Origin: Methylobacterium sp.
GTDB taxonomy: Bacteria > Pseudomonadota > Alphaproteobacteria > Rhizobiales > Beijerinckiaceae
Length of the DNA: 64,000 nt
NCBI RefSeq assembly: GCF_019745455.1
Contig: NZ_JAIETD010000133.1
Span: forward strand, 1 to 64,000
Direction of reading: 5' to 3'
The translations under genes were made by a program, and so were the position numbers. Of this stretch, positions 62,641 through 64,000 are shown in pieces. The notes under the pieces are model-generated. The model saw only the letters and a list, made by a program, of their open reading frames with translations. It did not search any database and had not been told where the DNA came from. Positions within the stretch are counted from its first letter, which is position 1, and every line of letters starts with the position of its first letter.

Positions 62641-64000
62641 ATGATCCGTTCCATCCTCTCCGTCGGCGGCTGGACCCTCGTCTCGCGCGTCACCGGCTTT
62701 GCTCGCGACGTGGTGATGGCGGGCGTGATGGGCGCCGGGCCGATCGCCGACGCCTTCGTCGTCGCGTTCCGGCTGCCGAACCATTTTCGCGCGATCTTCG
62801 GCGAAGGCGCCTTCAACACGGCCTTCGTGCCGTCCTATGCGGGTCTCTCTGAAACGGGGGAGGCGGGGGCCGCCCGGCGCTTCGCGACGCGCATCTTCAC
62901 CCTGATGCTGATCACGCAGGTGATCCTGCTCGCTATCGCTCTTCCGGCGATGCCCTGGATCGTGCGGGCCCTGGCGCCGGGATTCTCCGACGATCCGCAG
63001 CGTTTCGATCTCGCCGTCGCGCTGACGCGGATCACGTTCCCGTACCTCCTCTGCATGACCCTGGTGACGCTGCTCTCCGGGGTTCTCAACGCCCACCGGC
63101 TTTTCGCCGCGGCCGCCGGGGCGCCGGTGCTCCTCAACCTGTCGATGCTGGCGGCCATGGCCGTGGCCTTCCTGTTTCCGAACGTCGCCTACGCGGCCGC
63201 CTGGGGCGTGACCGTCTCGGGCGTGCTCCAGCTCATCCTTGTCTTCGCCGCCTGCCGCCGGGCAGGGATCGCGCCAGGCCTCGGCAGGCCGACATTCCGC
63301 GATCCGGCCATGACCAAATTCTTCAAGGTGCTCGGCCCCGCCGTGATCGGCTCGGCCGGCTTCCAGATCGCCTCCTTCGCCGACACCATCATCGCGAGCT
63401 ATCTCGCCACCGGCGCGGTCTCGGCGCTCTACTACGCCGACCGGCTCTACCAGCTTCCGTTCGGGGTCATCGCCATCGCGGCCGGCACCGTGCTCTTGCC
63501 CGAGATGAGCCGGCGCATCGCAGGAGGCGACGTCGCCGGGGCGCATGCGGCGCAGAACCGGGCCGCCGGCTTTTCGCTGGCCCTCTCGGCGCCCTTCACC
63601 ATCGCCTTCCTGCTCATCCCCGGCCTGATCATGTCCGCCCTGTTCCAGCGCGGCGCCTTCGGGGCGGAGGATGCGGCGCGCGCCGCCTCCGTGCTCGCCG
63701 CCTACGGGCTCGCCCTGCCGGCCGCGGTGCTGGTCCGCAGCGCCTTGGCGAGCTTCTACGCCCGCCAGGACACCACGACGCCGCTCATCGCCTCGCTCAC
63801 CGCCATCGCGATCAATGTCGGCCTCAAGATCGTCCTCACCGGCCCCTACGGCGTCACCGGCCTCGCGCTCGCCACCGCCATCGGCCAATGGGTCAACCTC
63901 GCGCTCCTCGTGGCCCTCGCCTGGCGAAAGGGCTGGACCGCGCCGAACCGGACGCTGGGCATCACCATCCTGGGCGTTGCCGTCGCCTGCCTCGGGCTTG
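62641..64000 (+). CDS. murJ: Lipid II flippase MurJ, 5' part
   Basis: The frame from ATG 62641 runs open to the window edge (about 453 residues seen), so the gene is partial here. It encodes the MOP-superfamily MurJ/MviN that flips lipid II in peptidoglycan synthesis. The N-terminus SILSVGGWTLVSRVTGFARDVVMAGVMGAGPIADAFVVAFRLPNHFRAIFGEGAFNTAFVPSY is diagnostic, with the Arg residues of the central cavity. GVIAIAAGTVLLPEMSRRIAG also matches. GGGGGAGGAGAGG lies about 20 bases upstream. Confidence 0.95.
   Translation, partial: MIRSILSVGGWTLVSRVTGFARDVVMAGVMGAGPIADAFVVAFRLPNHFRAIFGEGAFNTAFVPSYAGLSETGEAGAARRFATRIFTLMLITQVILLAIALPAMPWIVRALAPGFSDDPQRFDLAVALTRITFPYLLCMTLVTLLSGVLNAHRLFAAAAGAPVLLNLSMLAAMAVAFLFPNVAYAAAWGVTVSGVLQLILVFAACRRAGIAPGLGRPTFRDPAMTKFFKVLGPAVIGSAGFQIASFADTIIASYLATGAVSALYYADRLYQLPFGVIAIAAGTVLLPEMSRRIAGGDVAGAHAAQNRAAGFSLALSAPFTIAFLLIPGLIMSALFQRGAFGAEDAARAASVLAAYGLALPAAVLVRSALASFYARQDTTTPLIASLTAIAINVGLKIVLTGPYGVTGLALATAIGQWVNLALLVALAWRKGWTAPNRTLGITILGVAVACLGL

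Overview
The window reads as chromosomal DNA of a GC-rich alphaproteobacterium of the Hyphomicrobiales, most likely Methylobacterium, Methylorubrum or a close relative. This rests on dense GC-rich coding, gene families and orders familiar from that group (osmoregulated glucan genes, liv operon with a DUF6867-type gene, HTH-metK-trmB, HWE kinase, TadE/TadG) and a tRNA-Arg(CCU) gene carrying a group I intron. The taxonomic call is inference; no marker gene was compared.

Layout. 0.2-1.3 kb: decayed IS481-type transposase. 1.5-9 kb: housekeeping and unknown genes (SNase-like envelope protein, lipid kinase, TerC, DUF2125, EamA exporter). This stretch holds an intergenic region with two perfect DnaA boxes and, 1 kb away, a 15/16 match to the ParB site parS. 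9-13.6 kb: periplasmic glucan synthesis (opgG, opgH) with a SIMPL gene. 13.6-21 kb: a sulfur amino-acid PLP enzyme, TspO, divergent ohr/ohrR, a cytochrome c, a GlcD-like oxidase, a tandem gamma-carbonic-anhydrase-like protein and moaE. 21-32.7 kb: an exopolysaccharide locus (GNAT, flippase, two GT4 enzymes, GH5, VpsF-like polymerase/ligase, Wzc-like co-polymerase with a decayed kinase domain). 33-38.5 kb: complete branched-chain amino-acid ABC importer (livHMGF, DUF6867, livJ). 38.8-41.3 kb: divergent bioF and bioA. 41.4-50.1 kb: mixed stress, signalling and envelope genes, including a membrane protein interrupted by two in-frame stops, mepA, a Mop-type molybdate-binding protein and an orphan OpuCA-like ATPase. 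50.6-53.3 kb: M48 lipoprotein protease and an SNase-like protein. 53.5-53.8 kb: split tRNA-Arg. 53.9-58.4 kb: HTH-metK-trmB and a PAS/HWE histidine kinase. 58.5-60.2 kb: TadE/TadG pilus-type pair. 60.6-64 kb: a membrane protein, sodB and the 5' part of murJ.

The most notable items are: (1) the group I intron in tRNA-Arg(CCU), for which an 8-bp P1 with a U-G pair at the splice site can be drawn; (2) the DnaA-box cluster and parS-like sites, which suggest an origin-proximal position or a replication-control element; (3) the gamma-CA tandem whose two halves retain complementary subsets of the metal-binding histidines; (4) the membrane protein gene broken only by one TAA and one TAG; (5) the Wzc-like protein that has lost its ATP-binding motifs. 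I did not find CRISPR arrays, toxin-antitoxin pairs, prophage or an obvious new defence system.
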